From NCBI GenBank assembly GCA_947683625.1, contig CANTUR010000156.1, forward strand, positions 2,852,001 to 2,916,000: a stretch of DNA of 64,000 bases, in the 5' to 3' direction. Below the pieces are notes generated by a model. The model had not been told where the DNA came from, did not search any database, and saw nothing but the letters and a program-made list of their open reading frames with translations. The position numbers were made by a program, and so were the translations under genes. Source of the DNA: Mallotus nudiflorus. Its lineage: Eukaryota > Streptophyta > Magnoliopsida > Malpighiales > Euphorbiaceae. This document shows, piece after piece, positions 47,006 to 59,700 of the stretch (position 1 is its first letter; each line of letters begins with the position of its first letter).

Positions 47006-48363
47006 TGAAGCGGGTCAAATTGTATACCCTAGTCTCTAATACTTAGTATAAAGCAAGTAGGGTGTCGAATACTCAAGAATTTGGAGTAATTTTATATTAA
47101 CTAGGTAGATACTTAGATGGATAGGCAAAATAGTATAATAAAAGATATTGAATGTTCTAACTATCCTAAAATTACTAAGAATTACAAATTACTCTAATTA
47201 ATCTAAATGTACTAACAGGAAATTCAATTAATATTCATTAAAACTACAATTCATAATTAATTAATAAACACATGCAATGATTGTAGAATATAACCTAAAA
47301 TCCTTAAGAGAAAATATCGTTGTCAACTGAGGATATTTCCATATAGAGTCTACAAGCACTCTCGTGTCATTATAGAGATAAATAAAAACCATGAAGTTCC
47401 ATGCTAATCCTTTGACCCCTTAAAGTAGATTTCTTGTCTCCAGGTACTTTCCTAACCTTTAAGTGAATTCAATTGCATTTCCACCAAAATGCTCCAACTC
47501 TCATTATGAACATTTGATTAATACATCTTATATGGTGATCAAGCATACATAACACAATTAAGTACTCAATTGAAATCAAATCATTCATACATTATAAAAG
47601 ATACAATGTAGTTCATGGATTAATTCATCCTTGCAATTTAATAAACAAGGAATTATTCAAGATAAATATTGATAATTGTCAAATAACCCTAAGAAACTAA
47701 TCTAAACATCAACTAAACTAAATAGAAGAAAAGAGAAGAAGAGATAGAAATTATGTTGATGAAATATCCATTGCTCTTCATGATGTTTATTATATATTGA
47801 ATAACCTCCTTGATTATCTTCCTTGTTTCTTTTAGAATGAATGAATTCCTTCACACTGTCTAATCTAACAAATAAAACTAAGTATTACTCATTGCTTTCT
47901 AATCCATTAATTATGTGTTTTTTTTTCATGAAACAATGTCAATACATCTATTTATAGACCTTTTAAGCATCCTAATTCATCCACTTTTCAAAAGAGGTCA
48001 AATGTGAAGAGTTATGAAGAAAAGGTGCCTTATCTACTTGGCACCATTATGCCGATTTAGGTGCAAGTGAGCATGATGTGGCTTTGTAACCACTTAGCAC
48101 CATAGTGTGAGTCGACACCATGTGTTGTTATAATGAGTCGGCACCAACCCTAGCTTGCTTCCCTTGATTCCAAACTTCATTCAAATGCACTCCATTGCTA
48201 TTATAAGCATGAGATTAGCATAAAAAGACCTACAAATCATATAGTGAACATACAAACATAAGAAAAGAAGCAAAATGCAATAATTAAACACAATGTTAAT
48301 GCAAACTAAAGAAAAAGTCAATAAAATGAACCTAAAATAACTATGTTATTTTGTGTATTATCA
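47006..48363 (-). repeat. 5' LTR of the Athila-like element
   Basis: 1358 bp. On the minus strand it starts TGATAATACAC and ends GACCCGCTTCA. It matches 42665-44127. Confidence 0.88.
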
Positions 48364-48368
48364 TCCTC

Positions 48369-48786
48369 CAAGCCTGAATCAAAGCAAAAAGTGCCCGAGA
48401 CGGGAATAACACACCACTAAATGAAGCATATGTATCTATTCACCCAAGGGTAGATAAAGCAAAGGGGATTCCCCACACTCCAATTCAAGTTGATGATGAC
48501 AATCACTACTACCAAGATATCAGGAATGCACTAAAAGTTACAAAAATTATTGATGTGACCAAGCCTGAATTGATAGGGGAGATCAAATTATTAGCCAACA
48601 GATGGCTTAGTTGGAATTTAGCTTTAAAGATAAGGGAACTCATGGCTCCAAAAGCTTCACTGACCTAGTGCTATTCAAAGATGAGCCGCTTCCAGATGAT
48701 TTTAAGCTATCAAACTTTGCTAAGTTTGATGGAACATAAGATCTAAGGGTCCATATAAAGCAATATGCTACCTTCATGGCTACCAC
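48369..48786 (+). pseudogene. Gag, second piece (copy B)
   Basis: Continues gag after the Athila-like element: GNNTPLNEAYVSIHP, IPHTPIQVDDDNHYYQDIRN, TKPELIGEIKLLANRW, PLPDDFKLSNFAKFDGT and HIKQYATFMATT, the last two being the capsid entry motif (FDGT.DP..H). Frame changes are needed. It breaks at the solo LTR (TSD ACCAC) and goes on at 50329. Confidence 0.75.
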
Positions 48787-50323
48787 TATTAGTGATATGG
48801 ACTAGGTTAATCATTTGTGATTATGAATTGACTTTATTATTTTATTAATAAAGAGGTATTTCATTATCATTTGATTTTATGATAATTATATGAATGGTTA
48901 ATTCTTACTAAGGCCATCAAGTATGTGACTTGATAATAAAACCCTTAGATTAAAATAAGAGTTCTATTCTAATTATCCCTAGCCATTTATTTATTATATA
49001 AATATTAAAGTATTAAGGCTAGTATGATGTTAACTGATGGTTATGTTTTACTAATCATGAATATGAGATATTAAGTCAACTCATAAGTACATGATGAGAG
49101 ATCATGTACTAGATTGACCCACTATGAGAATACTACATAGATTATTGTCATAAGTATTTATCATCACAGTAATTTTATTTTGGTCCTTTGACCTTGAAAT
49201 CATTATGGATTTCTACATAGCTATTTTATGTTTTAACACATTCTAACATTGTCTTTAACCGGACAATTAAATAGGATGTTGTTTGATATGAAATTAGTTA
49301 TGTGAGGAATATGAGTGATTCAAAAGAATTTATCCCTAATTAATATGAGAAAGATATCTATGGGCCCCTTGATGAGATAGACTGAAGGACAATGCATGGC
49401 CATGCTGAAATGAATTGATAAAAAGTTATCATTTTTAGTCTACTTGAAATCAAGTCATAATATTAAACTATATAAGGATGACATTCTACGCCTTATATTC
49501 AATTAAGATATCATGTAATAAAGGGAAGATAAAATTCATTGTAATTAGGTTATGTTGGATTATTGACTTCACATGACTTAGGTAGTCATAATGTCTTGCT
49601 AGAGGCCACTTATGACTTGTAGGCCTAAATAGAGATTTAGGCCCACTGCTAATGTTATGTGAACCTACAGGGTCACACACTTAAAATAAGCCCAAAACGA
49701 ATATGGGTTTAATAAGCCCAAAATAAACTCTATGAAAATAAATAATTAAAGTATTTTATTTATTTGTTTATTTATTTAAGATAAATGTTATTTTAAATAA
49801 ATAAATAAGATATTATTTCTAATTTGTTTTTAAAATAAAATTAGAATATAATAATTGGAAATTACCAAAAGGTCATTAGTAGGTTAAACCCTAATTTGGA
49901 GTCTATAAATATGTTATATTCTCTAAGGTTTAACTTACTTTTTTTTCCTGCCTCCGAATTCGTTTTCTCTCTTCTTAGAAAACAAACATAGAGTTTTTCT
50001 TTTTTTATTGATTTGTGAGACAATCAAGAAAGTTGCTATCACACACTCCAATTCATTTTTGTGAAGGGCTATTTGTGTGGATACCTATAGAGGACGCATC
50101 CTTTTTGAGATGTCTAGATCTGAACAACCAAAGTAAAAAGCTCGAGGTAAGGTGTCACCGGTGTGAACCTCCTCTCATCCTTCCAGAAAATCTTGCCTCT
50201 TTTGCATTTTGGTGAGATTCTTGAAATCTTAGATTTAATCAAGTAGTTGAATTACATGGATCTAGGTTTGGGAACATGATAAATTTTTAATTTTCCACTG
50301 TGTTTGTATCACAAAATCCAACA
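48787..50323 (+). mobile_element. Solo LTR, second copy of the 8847-13531 family
   Basis: ACCAC flanks both sides (48782-48786 and 50324-50328). It starts TATTAGTGATATGG and ends AAAATCCAACA. Length is 1537 bp. It is highly similar to the two outer parts of 8847-13531 over the full length, including the TATA box (TATAAAT, 49904-49910) and the CT-rich leader with GTGTGGATACCTATAGAG. The continuous copy proves where the Del/Tekay-type LTR cut into its sister. No internal domain remains. Confidence 0.9.
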
Positions 50324-50328
50324 ACCAC

Positions 50329-51975
50329 AAAGCTTTTAGAATCACAGATTGTTCAATTCTTTTTCACATCACTAAAGGAAGGACTAAGGGCATGGTTCTT
50401 TAACCTTAAAGATGAAATAAAAAATGATTGGGTACTGCTAACTCATAAGCTTATCAAGTAGTATGAATACAACATTTAGTTAAACATCACTCGAATGGAC
50501 CTTGAGACAACAAGACAACAACCTGGTGAAGCTTTCTCTGATTATGTAACTAGATGGTGGGGAAAGGCACTCAAGATGAGAAATTGTCCTCTTAAGGATG
50601 AATAATTAGAGTTGATAATCAAAGGGGCACTACCACACTTCAAAAAAAAAATGTTCTTTGCTCATTATCTTGACTTCAAAGCTCTCCATCAGGCTAGGAT
50701 TAGAATTAAGGATGAGGAACCTCAACAAGCTAGAAACACTTTTCATTACAGTACCTAACTAAATACCCAAAACACCTTTAGTCAAACCAAAAAAATAAAC
50801 ATGATCCAACCCAACACTCATAGCTCACCATTTATGAATACCATCAGATCTCTAAGAAAATTCTCAAACTTTAACCTCCCCCTATCCAAAGTATTCCAAA
50901 GAATTCAACAAAAGAACCTCCTACAACCACAAGAGCCTAGGCCCCTTCCAAACCCACTACCACCTCAAATAAACCAAAACTTGTTCTATCACCTTCACTA
51001 GATGCCTGGTCATACCATTTATACATTTAGAACTCTTAAAAATGCAATCCAAGACCTCATTGACTTTAGAAAAATTGATGACATAGAAAAATGACCTAGT
51101 ATCAAAACCAATCCTCTCCTAAACTATCAAAATATGCCTCCACCTACTATCAACATGTTCTCTTCTAATCTACAAGAAACCCAAGACAAGCCCCGAAAAG
51201 AAAAATCCTCAAAACCTATTCTTGAGCCTCATAAATCTAGTGAAGATGAGCAATGCCCTTCTACGTTTGAATACATTTGAATGCCTAAAAAATTCCTTCC
51301 TCACTTGATGATGCAAAAAAGAGCTAGGGATACAGCTCTCCCTATGAATGGTAAAGTAATTGATTGCCCTTACCCATAAAAAGCAGACACAAATAAATAT
51401 TCTAGTAGTAACCATGAAGTATGGGATCTACTAGGCTAGCCATTTGGGAAGTTTGACTATAAAGTCAAGTACACGACACCTCTTGCTGCTCGTAGACTCT
51501 CAAAAGATATAACATCGTCAGGATGGGGAGAAGAATTTAACAATGAAGATGGGATGGATAGTACTATTTAGCTTCAGAACCTACAAGTCATGGAGATAAA
51601 CATATGGTATGACTTTGATGATCTTGAAATCATTATCTAGGACCAGAACAATAGTACAAAAGCAGATAAGCAAATAGCTGACATGCCATCACTAGCAATT
51701 GACCATATAACTCATAGCAGGTGAGTATATCAACCTTCTAAGAAAGAGAAGGAACCTTCTAAAGAGAAAGAAGTAGTAAAAGATCAAGCTCTGGTTAAAG
51801 AAGAAGACACTATCCTCAAATAGCTCATGAAAACTTAGGCACAAGCCAATATTTGGGACCTTCTCATTGCCTCCAAGAAGCACAGAGATGCCCTAGTCAT
51901 AGCACTATATGAAGCAAAGATTGCCACTAATTCCTCATTGTGCAGGATGATAGCCTCTCTAATGAAAGCTCCTTC
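50329..51975 (+). pseudogene. Gag, third piece: capsid and C-terminal region (copy B)
   Basis: The capsid part reads LLESQIVQFF, SLKEGLRAWFFNLKDEIKN, YEYNI, LETTRQQPGEAFSDYVTRWW, GKALKMRNCPL, LELIIKGALPHF and RIKDEEPQQA, the usual Retrotrans_gag pattern of Tat elements. A Pro/Gln-rich stretch follows (LQPQEPRPLPNPLPPQ). Near 51740-51960 the typical linker before protease is readable (YQPSKKEKEPSKEKEVVKDQ, LIASKKHRDALVIALYEAKI). TAG and TGA stops and frameshifts are spread throughout. Gag would form the particle core; this copy cannot. Confidence 0.78.
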
Positions 51976-51977
51976 CA

Positions 51978-52505
51978 ATGCAATACAAAGCCCTCAAGGG
52001 AAGGGTCCACAATCACCCTTTCTTTATACATGAAATTGTCAAGACTAAGAAGTGCCCATATGTTATGGTAGATGATGGGTCTACCATAAATGTTTTCCCC
52101 TTGAGGTTGTTATATAAGTTTGGGATGAATGTTGAAAACCTAAAAGAATCCAATGTGGTCATACAAGCTTACGATGATTTAAAGAAGCTAGTCATCGACA
52201 CTTTCAAAGCAGTAGTTACAGTGGGAGATATCGATTCAGAAATAGAATTTACTGTCATGGACATCCCTTTGATTTTTGCCCTGCTGCTAGGAAGACCTTG
52301 GTTCCACCCACTAAAGGGCATACCTTCCATTGTGCATCAAAAGATCAAGTTCCCTTTGAATGGAAAGGTCGTTACAATCCCTACTGAAACAAATAACATT
52401 ATTGCCTATCTAAATGTGGTCCCATTAGGTTTCCAGGTTTTTGTGATCAATGAAGGTCATGTCAATCTCAAAGTTGCTACTACGATGAAGAAAATGCAAC
52501 ATTGA
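51978..52505 (+). pseudogene. Retroviral-type aspartic protease of copy B (open but isolated)
   Basis: A 175-codon frame without stops. The active-site motif is VMVDDGSTINVFPLRLL, the DDG/S form of the D-T/S-G motif seen in Tat elements. Further family marks are VVIQAYDDLKK, EIEFTVMDIP, ALLLGRPWFHPLKGIPS and IVHQKIKFP. The enzyme would cut the Gag-Pol polyprotein. Its frame is cut off from gag by a frameshift at about 51980 and from RT by stops after 52505, so it can hardly be made as part of a polyprotein. It is the best preserved domain of copy B. Confidence 0.85.
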
Positions 52506-53159
52506 CCTAGAATAGCACTAGGAGGAAGAAACATTAGAGTCATATAATTCCTTGACTTCTGAGGATAGATTAATATAAATGGTCTAGGGTAAGATCTTGA
52601 AAAGGATACTGGGGCTAAGAAATCAACCTCTTTTATGGCTGAAAGCTCAACCAAGTCTACCGAGGACAAGTTGAGGAATGGGTGAGCAACTAAATAAAAA
52701 AAATCAGGCTTTGAGATCTTTAATGACACCCTCAAGGAGCACTTACTAGACATGATCATTGAAACTGACATATATGAATTGATGAAAAATCTGGAGATAG
52801 AATATGAAAATGAAGCTATTAATCATGCCCAAGCTATTGCCATCCTCGAATCGAGCATTGATGACATCTTATTCGAAGGCATTGCTAATGATGATCTCTT
52901 TACTTTTTCTTTGATTGAAAATGATAATGTAATGACTCTAAAGTTAATAAAATGAAATTAGATTTTGCTTACTTGTTTGATGTCTTTCCTGATGGTAGTG
53001 TACATTGCATTGATCAAAATATTAGCAGATTTAACATTCATTATATACACACTGAATCATTTAACATTGGCATGGAATCTGAACCATGCATTCTATATAT
53101 TTTGAAAGATGTTACCCCTAAAGAGAGGAGAGAAATTGAAAAATATTAATAAAATATTA
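52506..53159 (+). pseudogene. Linker between protease and RT (copy B)
   Basis: Broken reading with DMIIETDIYELMKNLEIEYE, IAILESSIDDILFEGI and ILYILKDVTPKERREIEK in two or three frames. This is the acidic linker that Tat elements have before RT. No enzymatic motif is present. Confidence 0.6.
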
Positions 53160-54258
53160 AAAAATATTTGCTTGGATTTACAATGATATGCCTAGTATTG
53201 ACAGAGACATTGCTCAACACTTCATTCCTACCAAAGATGGGTGTAAATTGGTAAAGCAAAAACTAAGAAAACTTAGACCAGAATAGACCCAACTAGTGAA
53301 AGAGGAAATTGAGAAACAGATTAAGGAAAAATTCCTAGAGGTAGTAGACTATCCAGAATGGTTAGCAAATGTGGTGCTAGTACCAAAGAAAGATGGAAGG
53401 GTTAGAATTTGTGTCGACTACAGAGATATGAACAAGGCCTATGCGAAGGATGAATTTTGATTACCTCATATAGACATACTAGTTGATAGCACCACCATAT
53501 GTGCAATGTACTCGATAAGGGTTGAAAAGTACAACCTCAGCCTAAATCCTAAGAAATGCATATTTGGGGTTACTTTAGGAAAGATGTTAGGGTATGTTGT
53601 CAATCAGAACATGATTTAAATTAATCCAGATAAAGCAAAAGTCATCAAAGAGATGCCATTTCCAAAAATGGAGAAAGAAATAAGAGGGTTTATAGGAAAA
53701 CTACAGTTCATCAGTAGATTCATTGTTAAGTTGACAATGGTGTGTGAACCAATCTTCAAGCTACTAAGAAAAGATCAGTTGGTTGAATGGAATGAACAGT
53801 GTCAGCTAGCATTGGACAAGATCAGAAGCTACCTAGCCAACCCACTACATCTAAGACCACCTAAACTAGAGATACCTCTAACCCTGTATCTAGCCATCGA
53901 AGGGAATGTAATCAGTACAATATTAGCCCAAGAGGGAGAAACAAAACTAGAACACATAATCTACTACTTGAGCAAGAAGATGCTACCATATGAGGATAAG
54001 TACATCAAAGTCGAATAGATATGTCTGGCAATGGTATGGACAATGAGAAAATTCAGACACTACTTTCAATCTTATATAATACATGCCATGTCTAAAATGG
54101 ACCCAATGAAGTACCTCTACAAAGATCCCTCTCTAATGGGAAAACTTGCCAAGTGGGTTGTACTACTAATACAATTCGACATGCAATATCTAACTAAGAA
54201 GGTAGTAAAAAGGAGAGCAGTGGCTAAATTTCTAGCTTTAACCCCATTCCAAACTTAG
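53160..54258 (+). pseudogene. Reverse transcriptase and RNase H of copy B, catalytic core deleted
   Basis: RT starts with YNDMPSIDRDIAQHFIPTKD and KLVKQKLRKLRPE and goes on with ANVVLVPKKDGRVRICVDYR and LPHIDILVDST. Then, near 53515, ICAMYSI is joined directly to RVEKYNLSLNPKKCIFGVTL. About 85-90 codons are missing, including the conserved DGFSGYNQI-type stretch and the YVDD active site. RT thumb and connection follow (EIRGFIGKLQFISRFI, CEPIFKLLRK). The first RNase H comes next (LTLYLAIEGNVISTIL, IIYYLSKKMLPYEDKY, AMSKMDPMKYLYKDPSL). Stops lie at 53286, 53458, 53618 and 54016. It cannot copy RNA. Confidence 0.88.
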
Positions 54259-54301
54259 AAGAAATCCAACTGGACTTCCCAGATAACTTTAGCTCACCCA
54301 T

Positions 54302-54720
54302 TTGAATCTAAGGATGGCGCATGTACTTTAATGGTATAGTTAATCAGTTCAGTGCAGGAGTCAGTTTTATACTGTAATCTCCAGAAGGCGAAGTAGTACC
54401 AATTTTTAAAAATCTCAAGTTCAGAGTCACAAATAATGAAGCAAAATATGAGGCATGCATACTCGAAATAGAAGCACCAATAACCATAGATGTCATAAAA
54501 GTTGAAATCTTTGGAGATTCTATACTAATAATCAATCATACACAGAAGAGTGGGAGTTAAAAGAGCAGCATTTAAACTCTTATATGACCACTTGAGGCTA
54601 CTCAGCATGTCTTTCCAAAAATGCAGATTCATTCATCTCCCTAGAAACCACAATCAGATGGTAGATGCACTTTCTTCCCAAGCATCAATATGGGAAGGAC
54701 CATCCAAAATGCCTATGAAG
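54302..54720 (+). pseudogene. Second (archaeal-type) RNase H of copy B, Tat/Ogre hallmark
   Basis: The frame reads WRMYFNGIVNQFSAGVSFIL, SPEGEVVPIF, FRVTNNEAKYEACIL, KVEIFGDSILIINH and, after a frame change, YDHLRLLSMSFQKCRFIHL and PRNHNQMVDALSSQAS. The D/N-G...G-G, NNEAKYEA, GDS and NQMVDAL motifs are those of the additional RNase H domain that separates Tat/Ogre from other Ty3/gypsy lineages. The first catalytic D of the usual YFDG is N here, so the domain is damaged in addition to its stop and frame change. Confidence 0.88.
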
Positions 54721-54811
54721 CCCCTCATTCTACTAAGATCAGGACAATCTTGTTATAAAAACTACATAATAATAGAGATAGAAGTAGTTAAAGAGCCCTT
54801 TTTCTACGACA

Positions 54812-56042
54812 TCTAGAGATATCTAAAGGAATGAGCCTATCATGTTCAAGCAAATGAAAAAGACAAAGTAGTCATTCAATGACTAGCATTAAAGTTCATA
54901 TCACACCATGGTGTGCTATATAGAAGAACCTCATATGGTTTACAAATCCAATGACTAGATGAAACTGAGGCTATCAAAGTAGTAGAAAAAGTACACGAGG
55001 GTGTTTATGGTTCACACATGAATGGAGAAATCCTGGCTAAGAAGCTAATGAGACAAGGGTTCTTTTAGATGACGATAATGGAAGATTGCATTAAATTTGT
55101 AATGAAATGCCACAAGTTTCAGATCCATGGGAATGTTAGCCACCTTCCCCCAATAGAACTACAATATATCTTTTATCCATGCCCCTTCTCAGCATGGGGA
55201 CTAGATGTAATTAGGGAAATCCACTCGACAACCTCAAATGAACATAGATTAATCTTAGTGGCAATAGACTACTTTACAAAATGGGTCAAAGCAGAATCAT
55301 TCACAAGGATAGGAGCCAAGCAAGTGGCCAAGTTCATCAAAAGAAACCTATTTTACTAATATTGGATCCCCTTTCACATCATCTCTAGTAATAGTGTCTA
55401 ATTCCAAGGGGAAGTTAGAGGGCTACTAAGGAGTTATAAGGTGGAACATCATAAATCTTCTCCTTACTAACCAAGAACAAACGGGGCCATCGAAGCTACA
55501 AACAAGAACATAGAAAATATCTTGTCAAAGATGACTTAGACTTATAGAGACTAGGCAGATAGATTACCACATGCCTTATGGGGGTACTAAACAATAGTTA
55601 GAACTTCAATAGGAGCAACTCTTTTCTCATTAGTGTATGGATCAGAAGCAATTCTTCTAATCAAAATAGAGATAAAGTCTCTTAGAGTAGTAATCAAATT
55701 TGAATAGCCAAAAGTACAGTAGGCTTAATAGAGGCATGACAATCTCACTCTCTTAGACAGCTATAGGCTCAGGGCTCTATAGCACACATAGTTGTATCAT
55801 GCTCGACTAGCCAAGACCTTCAATAGAAAAGTAAAACACAAACGTGTGAAAGTAGGAGAGTGGGTGCTAAAGAAAATAAGATAGAATGTTATGAACCCTA
55901 GAGGGAAATTCAGACTGAACTGGGAAGGCCCATACTTGGTCAAACATGTCCTATCAAAAGGAGCAGTCAAATTGATGGATTCTAAAGGTAATGAATTCTC
56001 TGAACTTATAAACACAAATTGTATAATGAAGTACTACATCTA
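54812..56042 (+). pseudogene. Integrase of copy B
   Basis: The region before and in the zinc finger reads FISHHGVLYRRTSYG, VHEGVYGSHMNGEILAKKLM and DCIKFVMKCHKFQ (HHCC-like). The catalytic core has FSAWGLDVI (first D), LILVAIDYFTKWVKAESF and NGAIEATNKNIENILSKM (E). The second D position is ISSNSV instead of the usual ITDNGS, so a catalytic residue is lost. The C-terminus is KVKHKRVKVGEWVLKKI, FRLNWEGPYLVKHVLSKGAVK and ending near KYYI. Integrase would insert the DNA copy. Stops at 55066, 55357 and several later sites break it. Confidence 0.88.
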
Positions 56043-56714
56043 AGGCACACAAAAAAAATCCCATTAAGTTAAAAACTTAAAAATCGTAGCTCAGCCAAAA
56101 GTTAGGGACTTATTGCTGAGTTGAAAACCTAAAAATGGTAGCTTAAGCAAAAATTAGGGAAAGAGAATAACTAGAAAACCTGAGAAGGCTAGCTAAGGAC
56201 AAGGGTAACCTTAAGTTTGAAATTTGTACAAATGCACCTGTGCCTTTCTTAATAATTACATTGAAATAAGAATGATTGCCAGTTTATGCAAAATGTCTTT
56301 GAAATGTGCAACACATTTTATCATCATGAATTGCATCAAGCATGCTTTGCATTTTCCTTCATTACATGACCATGGTTCTTACCATCCTCTTTGAGAGCTC
56401 TCTTCAAGATTAGTCATTATCGTATGGCAAAAAGAAACCCAGCTAGGTGTGAAAAGCTCCAAAAGGAGACACCCTAAGCAAAAAAGAGAAGAAAAAGAAA
56501 TCCTAGCTAATTGCAAAAGGCTTTAAAAGGAGATGCCCTAGGCAAAAAAAGGAAAAAAGGAAAATGATAGTAATGGCAAACATCATCATCAATGATACAT
56601 AACTGGAAGCATATACAGTCATCATGATACAACATGCAGGAGAAATATTCAGAAACAAAATCTAGAGTCCATAACCTTAGGAAAATGATACAACAGAGCA
56701 AACCATATACTGAA
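56043..56714 (+). other. Non-coding spacer between integrase and antisense gene (copy B)
   Basis: Matches 30776-31450 of copy A (AAAACCTGAGAAGGCTAG, GGACAAGGGTAACCT, GTGAAAAGCTCCAAAAGGAG). The AAAGCTCCAAAAGGAGA block is repeated two times in each copy. Nothing coding. Confidence 0.6.
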
Positions 56715-59700
56715 AACCACTACACCTAGCTCCTAAAAAAACTATATCAGCTGTGGCTGCCATTAAAAGCGAGCAATGATCTTGCTCAAGCATCCCCCTC
56801 TTATGATCTTGACTCACCATCATTCATCATAAGGGCCGACAGCTATGACTCCAGCTTACTGATGCGGTCATAATAAGATATATGCTCCCGCTCCCATTCA
56901 CGACTAGTAAGATGGTGCTCAACTTGCATTACACATTGCATATCATACACTCACATATAAAACATGTGCATAAAATAAATAGGTAAAATAAAGAAGGCAT
57001 ACCCTCTGAGTGGTAGTAAACTCCAAAAAGCACTGCTGAGCACTCCCTGCAATAGTATACCAGTATTGGCCATAGGAGATAGGAATTTGCAAAAGCAAGT
57101 AAATAAGTCAAACATCACTCACTAAAAAAATAAAACATAAGCAAGAATAAGAGAAGAACATAAACATGGGTAGCATCAACATGAGCAACACGCGACTGAG
57201 GAAAGCTAGGTCTAGGCAAATAGAAGCTAACTATTCTATGGTGGATATTCGTCCCAAGCAAAGACAAAGATGGTTAAACCATTAAATCCCTAAGGATAGT
57301 GCTAATAGAAGCCACACCACTGGCATGAGCAATCACCTTAGTATGGAGCATGCCCTCATCCTCCTTAAAGCAAGAACTAGATCTCCTTTGGCATCACTGC
57401 AGATAAGCTCTTACAACCCATGACAATTACAGTTTATTACTAATAAAGTTTGCTACATGCTTGCACCAAAACATGAGTAAAAGCTTACCGGCTCAGAAGA
57501 AGTGACTCTCGACAACCCGCATGATGGCCTAGCCCTCAAACTCGAGGGATGAGATGTGTCTACCTGAGAAGGTGAATGTGAAGGAAAATCCTCGGTAGCT
57601 ACAACATTAAAGCTGAGGGATCAATACATCAGTATAAGGCAAACCCTCACTCTCCAAAAAGTTCTTAGAGGGGAATACCATCATAACAACAGGAAGATCA
57701 TCGTTATAGAGCTCATGATACCAGAACATGTCCCTAGAGGGAGGGATGGGAACTCTCCTCATGTATGGGCCATCCCACTAATGATGGACTCGCTCACCTA
57801 AATACCACACTATAGATGGTGGGGTTTAGCGCACGTCTAAGATTTAAGCAATCGTAATACTATTTGAGCTCAAGGCTTTAAAGAACACACTAACCACTGT
57901 CACAAAGACATGGTATGGAGATGAGGAATTACCACCCAGGGTAATAACTAGGACAAATCGAAAAGGTGGTACTCGATTCCCTAAAAGAAAGCTAGCACCA
58001 CAACCAAGAGATTTTGGATACGAAATACCAACTTCTTTCAGTCTTGTGTTCATTTAGAATTATTTTATGAATTACGATATTATCCTCTATTTACATGCAA
58101 TTTCATATAAATCCTTATTCTAGTATTTAACTCCAAGGCAAACCAATCATGAAAATATAAGTAAATAATGCATTCATTCAAACATACAATCCCTAAGCTA
58201 GTCTAATCTTACATTAATTAAATGAGCTAAATCTACATGTTTTAATTTACAAGTGAGCTAAAGACTAATTCCTTTTAATTTTAATTAAATGAACTTGAGT
58301 CTATTTATTTTAATTCTAAAAATGGGCCTAAATCTACAAATTATGGAGTATTTAAATTAATGGGCCTAATTCTACATATTTTAATTCTAAGGTGATCTTA
58401 AATATACAAGTTATGAAAAAGGCTTAAATTAAATGGGCTAAGTCTAAATTAATTAAATTAAATTAAGTGGGCTTATGTCTAGTTTACTAAATAGGCCTAA
58501 GTTATCTCTAACCTAAATCTATTTAATTATAGGCCTAAAATGCTTTTTAATTAATCAAACCTAAAAAACCTAAATTTATTTAAGTGGATTAAAATCTAAT
58601 ATGGGCTTAAGGCCTAAAATGCATAAAAATAAATAAACCCAAAAACAAATAAAACATATTAAAATAATTCAATAAAAGATCAAACAACTAATTAAATTAA
58701 TTCTTTCTAAAAAAACCCTAATTTTCATTAACATGCAACCTAAATTAGTCTACTTCCATAATTGATTTTAATTAATTATGCAATTGAAACCCTACTTTTA
58801 CTAACCAATTAATCAATATAAGCATGCAATTGCACACATAATTCCACTATTCCTACTATTACGGCTATTACAATAATCTATAGAAAATAATAATAAAAAT
58901 AATAATACAAACCCAAAAAGTATAAATAAAACAAAGCAATAAATAGAAAATAAAAACCCTAGAAACTATGTCTTTACAAGGTATTATCCATAGACTTCTC
59001 ATAGATTCAATCCTCCAAACATGATCATCATGTATTGTCCTCCATAATCACCATAAAAAAATAAAATTATGATTAGTGAATCAATAATAAAATAAAATAA
59101 AATTAAGAATCAATAAAATTAAAAAAATAAATAAATCAAATAAAATAAAACAAGGAGAAGATGATGCTTATGGATAATTTTAATGGATTGCTCCTCAGAT
59201 TTTGTAAAATCACCGTTCTTGATAGGTCTTCGAATCTTGTTCTTCAAAAATCCTCTAAAGACCTTCAATTATTCAATTAAGCAAAAGAATTTTTTGTAGA
59301 GAATGCATATGCTCTTTTTCTTTTTTTTCTCTTTTTTCATCTCGTTCTTTCTTTTTTTTATTTTTCCTTTCTTTTCCTTCCTCCCTTTTTTTCAGGAGCC
59401 AAAACACCTCCTTTTATAGTGAAACATCCTTCAAACCCTATGTATAAATTGATTCCTAAAAGACTTTTATTTCCTTAAATATCGAAGATAACTTTAAGAG
59501 AATTTTAGATTAATTAGGACTCAAGAAAAAGATTTTTATTTTTTGGAAAATTCTAAAAATAGGCAGAAAAGGTCTAATTCCAACCGTAATTGTGTAATTT
59601 CGATCGGAATTAGTGTAATTCTGATAGGAACTAGTGTAATTCTAGTCAAATTAGAATTACATAATTCTAATTGAAATTATAGAATTCTGACCTTTTTTTA

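Larger units (their letters stand above)
42665..48363 (-). mobile_element. Athila-like LTR element, complete, minus strand, internally deleted
   Basis: TCCTC flanks both sides (42660-42664 and 48364-48368). LTRs at 42665-44127 and 47006-48363 match by eye over their whole length. In minus orientation the 5' LTR ends ...CGCTTCA, followed by a decayed Asp-tRNA type primer-binding site. Then come the first ~60 codons of gag (46866 downwards), non-coding sequence, and a polypurine tract at 44128-44146 before the 3' LTR. The interior is only 2.9 kb without pol, so the element is non-autonomous. It inserted into gag of copy B. Confidence 0.88.
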
